In this document: positions 1 to 8,182 of the stretch, one piece after another | Layout: each line of letters begins with the position of its first letter | Position numbering within the stretch: position 1 is the first letter of the stretch | Assembly (NCBI RefSeq): GCF_034555935.1 | Contig: NZ_JAYDCJ010000001.1 | Location: 124,001-188,000, forward strand | Length of the DNA stretch: 64,000 nt | Direction of reading: 5' to 3' | Source: Marinobacter qingdaonensis | GTDB taxonomy: Bacteria > Pseudomonadota > Gammaproteobacteria > Pseudomonadales > Oleiphilaceae | Notes under the pieces: generated by a model | Told to the model about the DNA's origin: nothing | Databases searched by the model: none | What the model saw: the letters and a program-made list of their open reading frames with translations, nothing else | Program-made: the position numbers and the translations under genes

Positions 1-33
1 TCTTCGCGGCACTCTGAGGAGGCTACAAACAGG

Positions 34-72
34 CACAAAAAAACCGGGGCTTTGGCCCCGGTTTTTTTGTGT
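34..72. terminator. Bidirectional intrinsic terminator
   Basis: A near-perfect inverted repeat with core ACCGGGGC-TTT-GGCCCCGGT is flanked by an A-run on the left and a T-run on the right, so it can stop transcription in both directions. It lies 14 bases past the stop of the BCCT gene on the minus strand and probably also serves a gene entering from the left edge. Confidence 0.85.
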
Positions 73-85
73 GCCCAGTACGCTG

Positions 86-1675
86 TTACAGCTCGCCTTT
101 GGCCAACAGCAACTTGCGCTCATGGGTCAGGCCCTTCAGCAGGCCCCAGGTCATGATCAGCAGGATAGCAGTAAAGGGCAGACCGGCACTGATCGCCGCC
201 GCCTGGATGGCACCAAGGGCATCCTCACCGCCACCGAAGATCAGCGCTGCGGCAATGGCACCTTCCATCACCACCCAGAACACTCGCTGGGCAGTCGGCG
301 CGTCGGTCTTGCCGCCGGCGGTGATGCTGTCAATCACCAGTGAACCGGAGTCTGATGAGGTCACAAAGAACACCAGCACCAAGATGATACCCACGAAGGA
401 GATGATCCCTGTCCACGGCAGGTTGGCAAACATCTGGAACATGGCCAGCGACACATCGGTCAAGCCATCAGCAGCCAAGGCACCAATGCCGTTCTGGATC
501 TGCTCCAGGGCGGTACCACCGAAGGCACTCATCCAGACAACGGTAATGACAGTCGGCACGATCAGAACCGCGGTCACGAACTCGCGGACGGTGCGGCCAC
601 GGGAAACGCGAGCGATGAACATACCCACGAACGGTGACCAGGAGATCCACCACGCCCAGTAGAACACGGTCCAACCCTGGAACCAGGCTTCGTCTTCACG
701 ACCGAACGGGTTACTCAGCTGCAGGACATTGCCGACATAGTTGGAAGACGTTACCCACAGCGTTTCCAGCACGGTCATGGTGGGACCGGCAAAGATGATG
801 AAGAACAACAACAGGCCTGCAAGCGCCATGTTGATATTACTCAGAATCTTTACACCGCCGTCCAGGCCGCGCAGTACGGAAACCAGAGCAACCGCGGTCA
901 CGCCGACGATGATCGCCATCTGAACGTTGATGCCAGAGGACGTACCGAAGAGATAATCCAAGCCCGAGGCGGCTTGTTGCGCGCCAAAGCCAAGGGATGT
1001 CGCGAGACCGAAAATGGTCGCGACCACGGCCAACACATCGATGATGTGACCCGGCCAACCCCACACCTTGTCTTTCAGAAGCGGGAAGAAGGCCGAGCGG
1101 ATGGTCAGGGGCATGTTCTTGTTGAACGCAAAGAACGCCAGGGAGAGCGCAACCACCGAGTAGACCGCCCAGGGATGGAGGCCCCAATGGAACATGGTGG
1201 CACCCATGGCCAGATCCACGGCTTCCGGAGTGTTCGGTTCCACGTTAAATGGGGTCTCGTACCAACCGGTGTAATAGGCCGTCGGTTCAGCCACCGCCCA
1301 GAACATCAGGCCAATGCCCATGCCCGCTGCGAACAGCATGGCGAACCAGGACAGGGTGGAAAATTCGGGCTTGGCGTCCATTCCGCCCAAGCGGATCTTA
1401 CCGACTGGCATGAAAATCAACGCCAGGCACACCACCACGAAGATGTTCGCGCTGATCAGGAAGAACCAGTCAAATGTCGCGATGATGTCCCACTTCGCGC
1501 CGTCCAGAAGCGACTTGGCTTCGGACGGGAAAATCAGGGTACCCACCACAAACAGCACGACCAGTATCGCCGTGATTGGAAATACCGGAGCATGAAGGTC
1601 GAGGCCGAACGGATTGATATTATCCTGGCCCGCGACGTAGTCCGTCTGATATTCGTCTTTCACTACCTCGCCCAC
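86..1675 (-). CDS. BCCT-family osmolyte (betaine/choline/carnitine) transporter
   Basis: A 529-residue inner-membrane secondary transporter for trimethylammonium compounds such as glycine betaine, probably driven by sodium. About 12 hydrophobic segments are visible. The family signatures are a glycine-rich stretch near residues 115-130 (AAGMGIGLMFWAVAEP) and the Trp-rich TM8 segment YWAWWISWSPFVGMFIARVS, which is part of the ligand path in this family. The long regulatory C-terminal tail of BetP-type proteins is absent. The start is GTG at 1675, chosen because AGGAGG lies 8 bases upstream. Substrate cannot be assigned from sequence. Osmolyte uptake fits a marine host. Confidence 0.93.
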   Translation of the reverse strand: MGEVVKDEYQTDYVAGQDNINPFGLDLHAPVFPITAILVVLFVVGTLIFPSEAKSLLDGAKWDIIATFDWFFLISANIFVVVCLALIFMPVGKIRLGGMDAKPEFSTLSWFAMLFAAGMGIGLMFWAVAEPTAYYTGWYETPFNVEPNTPEAVDLAMGATMFHWGLHPWAVYSVVALSLAFFAFNKNMPLTIRSAFFPLLKDKVWGWPGHIIDVLAVVATIFGLATSLGFGAQQAASGLDYLFGTSSGINVQMAIIVGVTAVALVSVLRGLDGGVKILSNINMALAGLLLFFIIFAGPTMTVLETLWVTSSNYVGNVLQLSNPFGREDEAWFQGWTVFYWAWWISWSPFVGMFIARVSRGRTVREFVTAVLIVPTVITVVWMSAFGGTALEQIQNGIGALAADGLTDVSLAMFQMFANLPWTGIISFVGIILVLVFFVTSSDSGSLVIDSITAGGKTDAPTAQRVFWVVMEGAIAAALIFGGGEDALGAIQAAAISAGLPFTAILLIMTWGLLKGLTHERKLLLAKGEL

Positions 1676-1739
1676 GTTTGGAGCCTCCTAGTCTGGAAAG
1701 TCTTGTCAGGATTAGGTATTCGAACGTTACAAGCGCGAC

Positions 1740-1768
1740 ATACTAATATTTTGAACTCAAAACATCAA
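1740..1768 (-). promoter_or_regulatory. Candidate sigma-70 promoter for the BCCT gene
   Basis: On the minus strand TTGATG, a 17-base spacer and TAGTAT are found about 65 bases upstream of the GTG start. Each hexamer matches four of six consensus bases. The surrounding stretch is AT-rich compared with the flanking genes. Confidence 0.35.
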
Positions 1769-1923
1769 AAATCGAGATACTGGCTGCGCCTCATTCCAGC
1801 ATAGACCAAAATCGCTGCACTGATAGCAAGATAGCTGGCGATCGGCTGCCGTTCCCGGCGCGTATCTTTATACTGAACAGCAAACAATCCGCCCACTGGC
1901 CAATAGAGTCACCCGAGGTCTCA

Positions 1924-3567
1924 ATGGAGAAAACCACCACGTTTCCGGTTCGCTACACCGTCTACGCGCTCAGCATCGTCGGTTTCATCGTGTCCACGGC
2001 CATCGCCCTGCTCACCGACAGCGGTTACCTGTTCGCGCTCATCTTTGCCGCGTTGACCGCGCTGGGCACTTACGACCTGCTGCAGCGAAAGCACACCATC
2101 AGCCGGAACTACCCGATTCTTGCCAACATCCGCTATTTCCTTGAGTCCATCGGTCCCGAGATCCGCCAGTACTTTATCCAGTCCGATACCGAAGAGCGTC
2201 CGTTTTCCCGGGAGCAGCGACGCATCGTCTACCAACGCGCCAAAAACGTCCTGGACAAGCGACCGTTCGGGTCACAGTTAAACATGTACGAAGAGGGCTT
2301 CGAATGGATGAATCATTCCCTGACGCCCACTCACATCCAGGACAGTGATTTTCGCATTTTGATCGGCAAACACTGCGCCCAGCCCTACAGCGCCAGCGTG
2401 TTCAACATCTCGGCCATGAGCTTCGGGTCGCTGTCGGCGAACGCCATCCTCAGCCTGAACACCGGCGCAAAGATGGGCGGTTTTTACCACGATACCGGGG
2501 AAGGCTCCATTTCCCGCTACCATCGCCAGCCCGGCGGCGACCTGGTTTGGGAAATCGGGTCCGGCTATTTTGGCTGCCGGCACAAGGACGGCAGCTTTAA
2601 CGAAGATATGTTTCGGGACAACGCGCGCCTGGACCAGGTGAAAATGATTGAGATCAAGCTGTCCCAGGGCGCCAAACCCGGCCACGGGGGCATCCTGCCC
2701 GGCGCCAAGGTGACCCCGGAGATCGCCGAAGCGCGAGGCGTCGCCGTGGGAGAGGATTGCGTGTCGCCGGCGAGCCACTCAGCCTTCACCACACCGGTGG
2801 AGTTGCTCGAGTTCGTCGATCACCTCCGGGAGCTGTCCGGTGGCAAGCCGGTGGGCTTCAAACTGGCCATCGGGCACCCCTGGGAGTGGTTCGCAATTGT
2901 GAAGGCGATGCTGGAAACCCGGCGCAAACCCGACTTCATCGTGGTGGACGGCGGCGAAGGCGGCACCGGTGCGGCGCCCCTGGAGTTCATCAACCGGCTC
3001 GGCATGCCGATGAACGAGGCCCTGCTGCTGGTTCACAACACCCTGGTCGGCACCAACCTGCGCGATGACATCGCCATCGGCGCCGCCGGCAAGATCACCT
3101 CGGCGTTCAACATCGCCCGCACCCTGGCCCTCGGCGCCGACTGGTGCAACTCCGCTCGCGGTTACATGTTCTCCCTGGGTTGCATCCAGGCCCTGAACTG
3201 CCACACCGGACGCTGCCCGAGCGGAGTCGCCACCCAGGACCCTCGCCGCAGCGGCAAGCTGGATGTGGAGCTGAAAAGCCAGCGGGTCTTCAACTACCAC
3301 AAGAACACCCTGGACGCCCTGCAACACCTGCTTGAGGCCTCCGGACTCAGGCACCCCTCGGAGCTCGGCCCGGAGCACATTGTCCGGCGCACGTCGAAAA
3401 CCGAGGTGCACTCCTACATGGACCTGTTCCACTTCCTGGAACCCGGCGCCCTGCTCGACGGCGAAACCGGCATGACCGTCTTCGACAAGTACTGGCCCCA
3501 CGCTACGGCCAACACCTTTGAGCCGCCAGAATTCATCCTCAAGCTGAGAGAGACCAAGTTGCGCTGA
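1924..3567 (+). CDS. FMN-binding glutamate-synthase-family protein with 3Fe-4S motif
   Basis: A 547-residue protein related to the FMN/Fe-S domain of glutamate synthase large subunits, but standing alone without amidotransferase or GXGXG domains. Two hydrophobic segments near residues 10-30 and 35-50 suggest a membrane anchor. The FMN barrel shows GAKPGHGGILPGAKVTPEIA (249-268) and VDGGEGGTGAAP (341-352). C420, C426 and C431 in the C-x5-C-x4-C arrangement match the 3Fe-4S ligands of GltB. A GAGG ribosome site precedes the ATG. The real substrate of these stand-alone proteins is not settled, so glutamate synthesis should not be assumed. The gene is divergent from the BCCT gene. Confidence 0.88.
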   Translation: MEKTTTFPVRYTVYALSIVGFIVSTAIALLTDSGYLFALIFAALTALGTYDLLQRKHTISRNYPILANIRYFLESIGPEIRQYFIQSDTEERPFSREQRRIVYQRAKNVLDKRPFGSQLNMYEEGFEWMNHSLTPTHIQDSDFRILIGKHCAQPYSASVFNISAMSFGSLSANAILSLNTGAKMGGFYHDTGEGSISRYHRQPGGDLVWEIGSGYFGCRHKDGSFNEDMFRDNARLDQVKMIEIKLSQGAKPGHGGILPGAKVTPEIAEARGVAVGEDCVSPASHSAFTTPVELLEFVDHLRELSGGKPVGFKLAIGHPWEWFAIVKAMLETRRKPDFIVVDGGEGGTGAAPLEFINRLGMPMNEALLLVHNTLVGTNLRDDIAIGAAGKITSAFNIARTLALGADWCNSARGYMFSLGCIQALNCHTGRCPSGVATQDPRRSGKLDVELKSQRVFNYHKNTLDALQHLLEASGLRHPSELGPEHIVRRTSKTEVHSYMDLFHFLEPGALLDGETGMTVFDKYWPHATANTFEPPEFILKLRETKLR

Positions 3568-3616
3568 GGCGCCGACGGGAATATCGCCCGGGGGCATTTT
3601 TTATGGCGCGCGGCTG

Positions 3617-3645
3617 TTTATTTTTCTGGTGGCCTGGTGTAGACT
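3617..3645 (+). promoter_or_regulatory. Candidate promoter for tRNA-Pro
   Basis: TTTATT, a 17-base spacer and TAGACT are followed by a GC-rich discriminator, as expected for a stable-RNA promoter. Start of transcription would be near 3652, giving a leader of about 50 bases before the tRNA. Confidence 0.4.
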
Positions 3646-3701
3646 TCGCTCCCGCTAAGCCACTGAGATAACTCTCAAGTTTCTCACTGGCGTCAGCGTC
3701 T

Positions 3702-3778
3702 CGGGGCGTAGCGCAGCTTGGTAGCGCACCTGCATGGGGTGCAGGGGGTCGCAGGTTCAAATCCTGCCGTCCCGACCA
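3702..3778 (+). tRNA. tRNA-Pro (anticodon GGG)
   Basis: A full 77-base cloverleaf: acceptor stem CGGGGCG paired with CGTCCCG (one G-T pair), D arm GCGC/GCGC, anticodon stem CCTGC/GCAGG with loop ATGGGGT, T arm GCAGG-TTCAAAT-CCTGC, and an encoded CCA end. The anticodon is GGG at 3736-3738. The last 28 bases (3751-3778) are repeated at 7362-7389 with one mismatch, so the 3' end appears to have served as an integration site. Confidence 0.97.
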
Positions 3779-3786
3779 GAATTATC

Positions 3787-3828
3787 AAAACTTAGCCCGG
3801 TATCGAAAGAACCGGGCTAAGTTTTGTT
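3787..3828 (+). terminator. Intrinsic terminator after tRNA-Pro
   Basis: A perfect 15-base-pair stem (AAAACTTAGCCCGGT with its complement, 9-base loop) starts 9 bases after the tRNA CCA end, and its T-rich 3' arm runs into GTTTG. Because it lies inside the island boundary, it was probably brought in with the island. A second terminator outside the island at 7404 may be the ancestral one. Confidence 0.8.
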
Positions 3829-4036
3829 TGGAAAACAGCCTTTACCGTCACCGTTTCTCGAACGTTTAGATCTCCTGCCACCAATCAGTCACCCTTATTT
3901 GCGTGTCGTTCAAACAAATCTTTTGTAAGATACGGCTCCACCAAAAACATGATACTTCACTTACCCGAATTCTCTCCCAAGCAGCCTCCATACCTCCCTA
4001 GCACCCGCCTCTTCCCACTTTGAGCTCTGCCCGACC

Positions 4037-4939
4037 TCAATCATCAAACAACTCCTTGGCGTATTCCCGTATGCTCTGAATCAATGCCTTTCCGGCAAGA
4101 GAAGTGCGTTCGCCTATGCGAAAAAGCAGATAGAGAGGCACCGTCAACCTAGGCTCTATACAACGCGCCTGCACTTTGCCCCCGGCTCCTGTTTGGGCGG
4201 CGGTCAAGGGATCAACCAAGGCAAGCCCCTGGCCGACCTCAACCAAGCCTTTTGCTAATTGGTAAGTCTGCACCCAAGTATTGATCTTAGGACGCGGGCT
4301 AAGATCCTGAATGTGAGTCCGAAGCAGTCCTCCCAATCCATCTTGCGCATCGATACCGATCAGCGGCTTATCTGCCAGATATTGAAGATTGACAGACTGC
4401 CTTAAGTCCTCTTCAGACCACCACCCAGGAGGGGCAATTACCCGTATGCCCCCTAAGCACAAGCACTCAGTTTGTAAACCAGAATGCTCAACGTGTTGCA
4501 AGGTTAGGCCTATATCTGCTTCACGTAAAAGCAACGCCTGAATGATCTCAGAAGTATGCTGCGTGGCCAGCTCACAGTGAACGTGAGGATAGGCTTCTCT
4601 CCATTTACATATAGCCGCGGGCAATACGTCTTGGGCCAGAGCTGGCGTACAAACAAGACGCAAAGAACTCTCTTCACCACGACGCAAGCTCTGAGCTAGG
4701 CGGCGCAGGCTCTGTAAGTCAAAAAACAGACTCTCGGTTTTCTGCTGGAGGATACGTGCCTCAGCGGTTGCTTGAAGCTTACCACGTACGCGATCAAATA
4801 AAGAAAACCCTAGCTGTTGCTCAGCATGCTGAAGCATTTTACTGGCGGCAGGCTGCGAAATATTTAATAACTCAGCAGCAGCGGTCAGTGTACCCGTTTG
4901 CAATATAGCTTGAAACAACTCTATATGCCGCACATTCAT
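4037..4939 (-). CDS. LysR-type transcriptional regulator
   Basis: A 300-residue regulator of standard LTTR length. The N-terminal winged helix-turn-helix is clear at residues 1-60 (FQAILQTGTLTAAAELLNIS followed by QPAASKML). The rest is a type-2 periplasmic-binding-like effector domain. It is divergently transcribed from the dadA-like gene across a very AT-rich 288-base spacer, the usual LysR arrangement, so it probably controls that gene and ridA in response to an amino acid or related ligand. Base composition is lower in GC than the backbone, consistent with transfer along with its neighbours. Confidence 0.9.
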   Translation of the reverse strand: MNVRHIELFQAILQTGTLTAAAELLNISQPAASKMLQHAEQQLGFSLFDRVRGKLQATAEARILQQKTESLFFDLQSLRRLAQSLRRGEESSLRLVCTPALAQDVLPAAICKWREAYPHVHCELATQHTSEIIQALLLREADIGLTLQHVEHSGLQTECLCLGGIRVIAPPGWWSEEDLRQSVNLQYLADKPLIGIDAQDGLGGLLRTHIQDLSPRPKINTWVQTYQLAKGLVEVGQGLALVDPLTAAQTGAGGKVQARCIEPRLTVPLYLLFRIGERTSLAGKALIQSIREYAKELFDD

Positions 4940-5133
4940 AATTAAAACTTATCCCCAACAAAAGAAATAAAAAATTAAACTAATTATTTAAATATAAACC
5001 CAAACACTTAAAACAAAAAAACACAATCCAGCAACTTTATATCAACATTGAAATCAATTTAACAAACAAAAATATTGTTAATCCAAATTATATTTATTGA
5101 AGAAACATAATTCGATTATAGACCATCCAACAC

Positions 5134-5148
5134 ATAACCAGAGATTAT
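5134..5148. promoter_or_regulatory. Candidate LysR-type operator
   Basis: ATAA-N7-TTAT contains the T-N11-A pattern with dyad symmetry typical of LysR binding sites. It lies in the AT-rich spacer between the divergent lysR and dadA-like genes, about 80 bases before the dadA start. In DNA this AT-rich such a motif can occur by chance. Confidence 0.3.
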
Positions 5149-5227
5149 CACAACCAATCGAATTTTCATTAGAAGTCAAGCTAGTGATCCTCATATCCTC
5201 AATCTATCGATCTTCGGAGGGTTGGAT

Positions 5228-6463
5228 ATGCGAATAGCGGTAATTGGTGGTGGCGTGATCGGCCTAACTACAGCCTATGCACTGGTGCGCAATGGGCATG
5301 AAGTCGACCTTATCGAGCAACGTGACAACGTTGCACTTGAAACCAGTTTTGCCAATGGAGGGCAACTAAGTTACCGGTACGTCGCTCCGTTGGCAGATTC
5401 TGGTGTGCCTTTTCAGGCGCTAGGCTGGATGCTTCGGAGTAGTTCCCCTCTGCGCTTTCGACCTAAATTCTGCCCAAAGCAGTGGCGCTGGTGCATGGCT
5501 TTTTTGCTTGCCTGCAGGCAATCGGTAAACAAACGCAACTCAGCTCATCTTCTGCGCTTGGCACTACTCAGTCAAAGGGTTTTGCGCAAATGGCGCGAAC
5601 AAGATTGTTTGGATGGTTTTGCCTGGCGCGCCAACGGCAAGCTTGTGGTTTACCGTCACCGCAGTAGCTGGCGCAAAGCAAGTGATGCGCAATCAAGGGA
5701 TGAATATCAAGTCCTAAGTCCGAACCAGTGCCTGGAGACTGAACCTGCGTTACGTCATTTGTACGCAAAGCTGCAAGGTGGAATTTATGCGCCTGGAGAT
5801 GAGGTGGCAGACTGCCACCGTTTCTGCAAGCAGCTGCTTGACCGTCTTCGACTATCCAGTGGCTTCCATCTACATACCGGCAGGAAGGTGTCAACGCTGC
5901 AGTTGGATCGAAGTAAAGCCAAAGCATTATGTATGGGTATTGATGAGTTGGAGTTTGATCATGTCGTGATTGCTGCGGGAATTGGTAGCGTTTCGCTTTT
6001 GGATTCTCTTGGAATAAAAGTGCCTGTTTATCCGTTAAAAGGTTACAGCCTTAGCCTTTCACTGCAAGGTCGTGAGGGCGTGCCAGAAACTAACGTCACC
6101 GATTATGACAATAAGGTGGTGTATGCCCGTCTAGATGACCAATTGAGAGTAGCTGCCATGGTCGATATTGGTGGATGGGATTCTGGCATAAGTACAGGAC
6201 GTGTTGCTGACCTCCGGAAGATTGCACAAAACAGCTTTCCGTATGCAGGGGATTTCCAGCATGCGGATGCTTGGGCAGGTATGCGACCAGCAACACCTGA
6301 AGGAACGCCGGTTCTAGGCGCATCTAGCATAGATAATCTTTGGCTGAACATTGGGCATGGCAGTCTTGGCTTCACACTCGCCTGTGGCAGTGCCGAGATA
6401 GTAAGCAGCTTAATTGAAGGGCGGTCGCCAACGATCAAGCTGGATGGACTTAGTCGTCAATAA
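5228..6463 (+). CDS. DadA-family D-amino-acid dehydrogenase (FAD)
   Basis: A 411-residue flavoprotein expected to oxidise D-amino acids to imino acids, which hydrolyse to keto acids and ammonia, passing electrons to the membrane. The Rossmann motif IAVIGGGVIGLTTAYAL is at the N-terminus. ETSFANGGQLSYRYVAPLAD matches the DadA signature after the dinucleotide site, and AWAGMRPATPEGTPVLG lies near the C-terminus. The length is close to DadA. ATG at 5228 is preferred to TTG at 5222 because GGAGG at 5216-5220 is 7 bases from the ATG and only 1 from the TTG. It is followed by ridA 39 bases downstream. Substrate range is unknown. Confidence 0.87.
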   Translation: MRIAVIGGGVIGLTTAYALVRNGHEVDLIEQRDNVALETSFANGGQLSYRYVAPLADSGVPFQALGWMLRSSSPLRFRPKFCPKQWRWCMAFLLACRQSVNKRNSAHLLRLALLSQRVLRKWREQDCLDGFAWRANGKLVVYRHRSSWRKASDAQSRDEYQVLSPNQCLETEPALRHLYAKLQGGIYAPGDEVADCHRFCKQLLDRLRLSSGFHLHTGRKVSTLQLDRSKAKALCMGIDELEFDHVVIAAGIGSVSLLDSLGIKVPVYPLKGYSLSLSLQGREGVPETNVTDYDNKVVYARLDDQLRVAAMVDIGGWDSGISTGRVADLRKIAQNSFPYAGDFQHADAWAGMRPATPEGTPVLGASSIDNLWLNIGHGSLGFTLACGSAEIVSSLIEGRSPTIKLDGLSRQ

Positions 6464-6502
6464 AAATTTAAAAACAGTTAAAACTAACAAATGGAGCCTT
6501 TG

Positions 6503-6859
6503 ATGAACATTGGTCGTATAAATAAATCACCCCGTCTCTCAGGAGCGGTAATTTACAACGGAACGATATTTTTTTCTGGACAGGTATCTACCAACCGTAA
6601 ATTAGACATAAGAGGTCAAACCCTGGAAGTTTTATCAAAAATTGATGAACTACTTATGGCTTCGGGCTCTGACCGTAGCCGCCTATTAAGCGCTCAGATA
6701 TGGCTAAAAGACATCGATCGAGATTTCACAGCGATGAATGATGTTTGGACTAACTGGTTGCCAGAAGGTGCTGCGCCGGCGAGAGCAACTGTCGAAGCGC
6801 GCCTGGCATCCAAAGATGTATTAGTAGAAATCATGGTAATCGCGGCCACAAGCGCTTGA
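6503..6859 (+). CDS. RidA/YjgF-family enamine/imine deaminase
   Basis: A 118-residue RidA-type protein. Proteins of this family hydrolyse reactive enamine and imine intermediates. R94 in APARATVEARLA corresponds to the Arg needed for deaminase activity in RidA proper, so the protein is probably active. ATG at 6503 is chosen because GGAG at 6493-6496 is 6 bases upstream; ATG at 6491 would overlap that ribosome site. It lies just downstream of the DadA-type dehydrogenase, whose imino-acid product is a plausible substrate. The pairing suggests a D-amino-acid degradation unit. Confidence 0.88.
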   Translation: MNIGRINKSPRLSGAVIYNGTIFFSGQVSTNRKLDIRGQTLEVLSKIDELLMASGSDRSRLLSAQIWLKDIDRDFTAMNDVWTNWLPEGAAPARATVEARLASKDVLVEIMVIAATSA

Positions 6860-7361
6860 TCTTGTCCCTGCAAAAAGTTGCTAACCAGTCTCAGGGCAGT
6901 GTTGATCGCAATTGGAGTAATGATGCTTCTTTAAACTCACTGAGCCCGAAGGTGATCGCCTCCTCTACATACCTGTAGATTCAGCCGCCACCCTAAGTCT
7001 CAATTGGCGCTAATGAAAACGTCGAACATAAATAAAAACAAGGAATACACCGAAAATGCTGAACCTAAAAAAAGCCTTTGTCGCTCCTTTCTTCTTGACC
7101 ACTACACTCCGTTAGCCAATCTGATTTGTCTGGCTTTGTGTTCATCTGCTTATCTGGAATAGCCTCCATCACCCAGTCCGTACTAACCTGAGCCCTCGTC
7201 ACCGTTTGGCCACCGTTACTCGTTCACTTAAACTGGGTGCCAACGGATTTCCTTAGATAGAGAACATAAAATATTCTTTTAATATAAATTGCATAAAATT
7301 ACGTCTGATTTTGCTTAGATTGGGCTGGATGGAAAGTTATCTTTATGAAGTGCTGGGAGTA
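6860..7361. other. Gene-free, decayed island DNA
   Basis: About 500 bases with no convincing gene. One short frame at 7056-7115 (19 codons, MLNLKKAFVAPFFLTTTLR) begins like a signal peptide behind an AGGA and then stops, which could be the 5' remnant of an exported-protein gene, but this is weak. Nothing else with coding character was seen on either strand. Confidence 0.5.
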
Positions 7362-7389
7362 GCAGGTTCAAATCCTACCGTCCCGACCA
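7362..7389 (+). repeat. Second copy of the tRNA-Pro 3' end (att-like repeat)
   Basis: These 28 bases match 3751-3778 of tRNA-Pro except for G to A at 7377, which breaks one T-stem pair. Weaker similarity continues leftward to about 7340, aligned with the anticodon arm and part of the D arm. The copy therefore looks like a decaying tRNA body rather than just a recombination core. It has no intact acceptor 5' strand and is not a functional tRNA. Confidence 0.85.
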
Positions 7390-7403
7390 AACTCCCCTAA
7401 CAA

Positions 7404-7428
7404 GACAGCCAATTTGGCTGCCTTTTTT
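7404..7428 (+). terminator. Intrinsic terminator, probably ancestral to tRNA-Pro
   Basis: CAGCC-AATTT-GGCTG followed by CCTTTTTT, placed 14 bases after the CCA of the tRNA remnant. This is the expected position of the original tRNA-Pro terminator before the island split the locus. Confidence 0.75.
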
Positions 7429-7471
7429 GTGCCCGCTTGCCTGACCCGCCCAGCCTTCGCAGAGGCATCAA

Positions 7472-7504
7472 AAAAGCCGAAACCAGAATCTGGCTTCGGC
7501 TTTT
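7472..7504 (-). terminator. Intrinsic terminator of the thrS-merR operon
   Basis: On the minus strand a hairpin with arms AAAAGCCGAA and TTCGGCTTTT, extended inward by CCAG/CTGG with one mismatch, is followed by a T-run. It lies just past the merR stop. Confidence 0.8.
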
Positions 7505-7528
7505 CAGTGTTCGTCGCAAAAACTGCCT

Positions 7529-7894
7529 TCACTTCGCCGGTGCGTTCAGCACCTCCAGCACGTCTTCAAGCTCGGTGATCATCTGCCGGATCAGCTGCTT
7601 GTACTGGGAGGTATCGTCCTTCACCTCGTGACTGCTGAGCTTCTGCTTGGCACCGCCAATGGTGTAGCCCTGATCGTACAGCAGGCTGCGGATCTGACGG
7701 ATGGTGATGACGTCTGCGCGCTGATAGTAGCGACGATTGCCCCGGCGCTTGACCGGCGACAGCTGGGGGAACTCCTGCTCCCAATACCGCAACACGTGGG
7801 CTTTGACCGCACACAGGTCGGCGACCTCACCGATGGTGAAGTAGCGTTTGCCCGGGATGGTGGGCAGTTCGTTGTTATGACTGGGTTCCAGCAT
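7529..7894 (-). CDS. MerR-family transcriptional regulator
   Basis: A 121-residue MerR-type protein. The winged HTH is at about residues 18-85 ([20 protein letters not shown] followed by WEQEF, then [20 protein letters not shown]). No metal-binding cysteines of the MerR/ZntR type are present, so a metal-sensing role is unlikely. The start overlaps the end of ihfA by 20 bases, showing translational coupling at the end of the operon. A MerR-like gene directly after ihfA is a conserved gammaproteobacterial arrangement of unknown function. Confidence 0.88.
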   Translation of the reverse strand: MLEPSHNNELPTIPGKRYFTIGEVADLCAVKAHVLRYWEQEFPQLSPVKRRGNRRYYQRADVITIRQIRSLLYDQGYTIGGAKQKLSSHEVKDDTSQYKQLIRQMITELEDVLEVLNAPAK

Positions 7895-8177
7895 AGGCTT
7901 CTACTTTTTGCTTTAGTTTTTGTCCGGGACGGAAGGTCACCACACGCCGGGCGCTGATGGGGATCTCTTCCCCAGTCTTCGGATTTCGGCCGGGCCGCTG
8001 CTTCTTGTCGCGCAGGTCAAAGTTGCCGAAGCCCGACAATTTGACCTGCTCGTTGTGACTGAGGGCGCCCCTGATTTCGTCGAAAAAGGCTTCTACCATT
8101 TCCTTTGCTTCGCGCTTGTTGAGGCCCAACTCCTCGTACAACCGCTCTGCCATTTCCGCTTTCGTCAAAGCCGCCAT
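7875..8177 (-). CDS. ihfA: Integration host factor alpha subunit
   Basis: A 100-residue histone-like DNA-bending protein, partner of IhfB. The HU/IHF fold is clear, with [20 protein letters not shown] followed by [20 protein letters not shown]; the [10 protein letters not shown] arm inserts into the DNA minor groove in IHF. It begins 5 bases after the pheT stop, so it is cotranslated or cotranscribed with pheT, as in other gammaproteobacteria. IHF also assists site-specific recombination. Confidence 0.97.
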   Translation of the reverse strand: MAALTKAEMAERLYEELGLNKREAKEMVEAFFDEIRGALSHNEQVKLSGFGNFDLRDKKQRPGRNPKTGEEIPISARRVVTFRPGQKLKQKVEAYAGTQS

Positions 8178-8182
8178 GTCTC

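Larger units (their letters stand above)
3751..7389. mobile_element. Small AT-rich island integrated at the tRNA-Pro 3' end
   Basis: The stretch is bounded by a 28-base direct repeat of the tRNA-Pro 3' end (27 of 28 identical). It is much richer in A and T than either flank and holds three genes: LysR regulator, DadA-type dehydrogenase and RidA. No integrase or transposase is visible inside, so if it integrated by site-specific recombination the enzyme gene has been lost or acted in trans. The remaining gene-free DNA looks like decayed material. Confidence 0.7.

Noticed and set aside
7340..7389. A second functional tRNA-Pro gene.
   Set aside because: Only the 3' part is well kept. The acceptor 5' strand and D arm cannot be formed, and the anticodon stem is broken.
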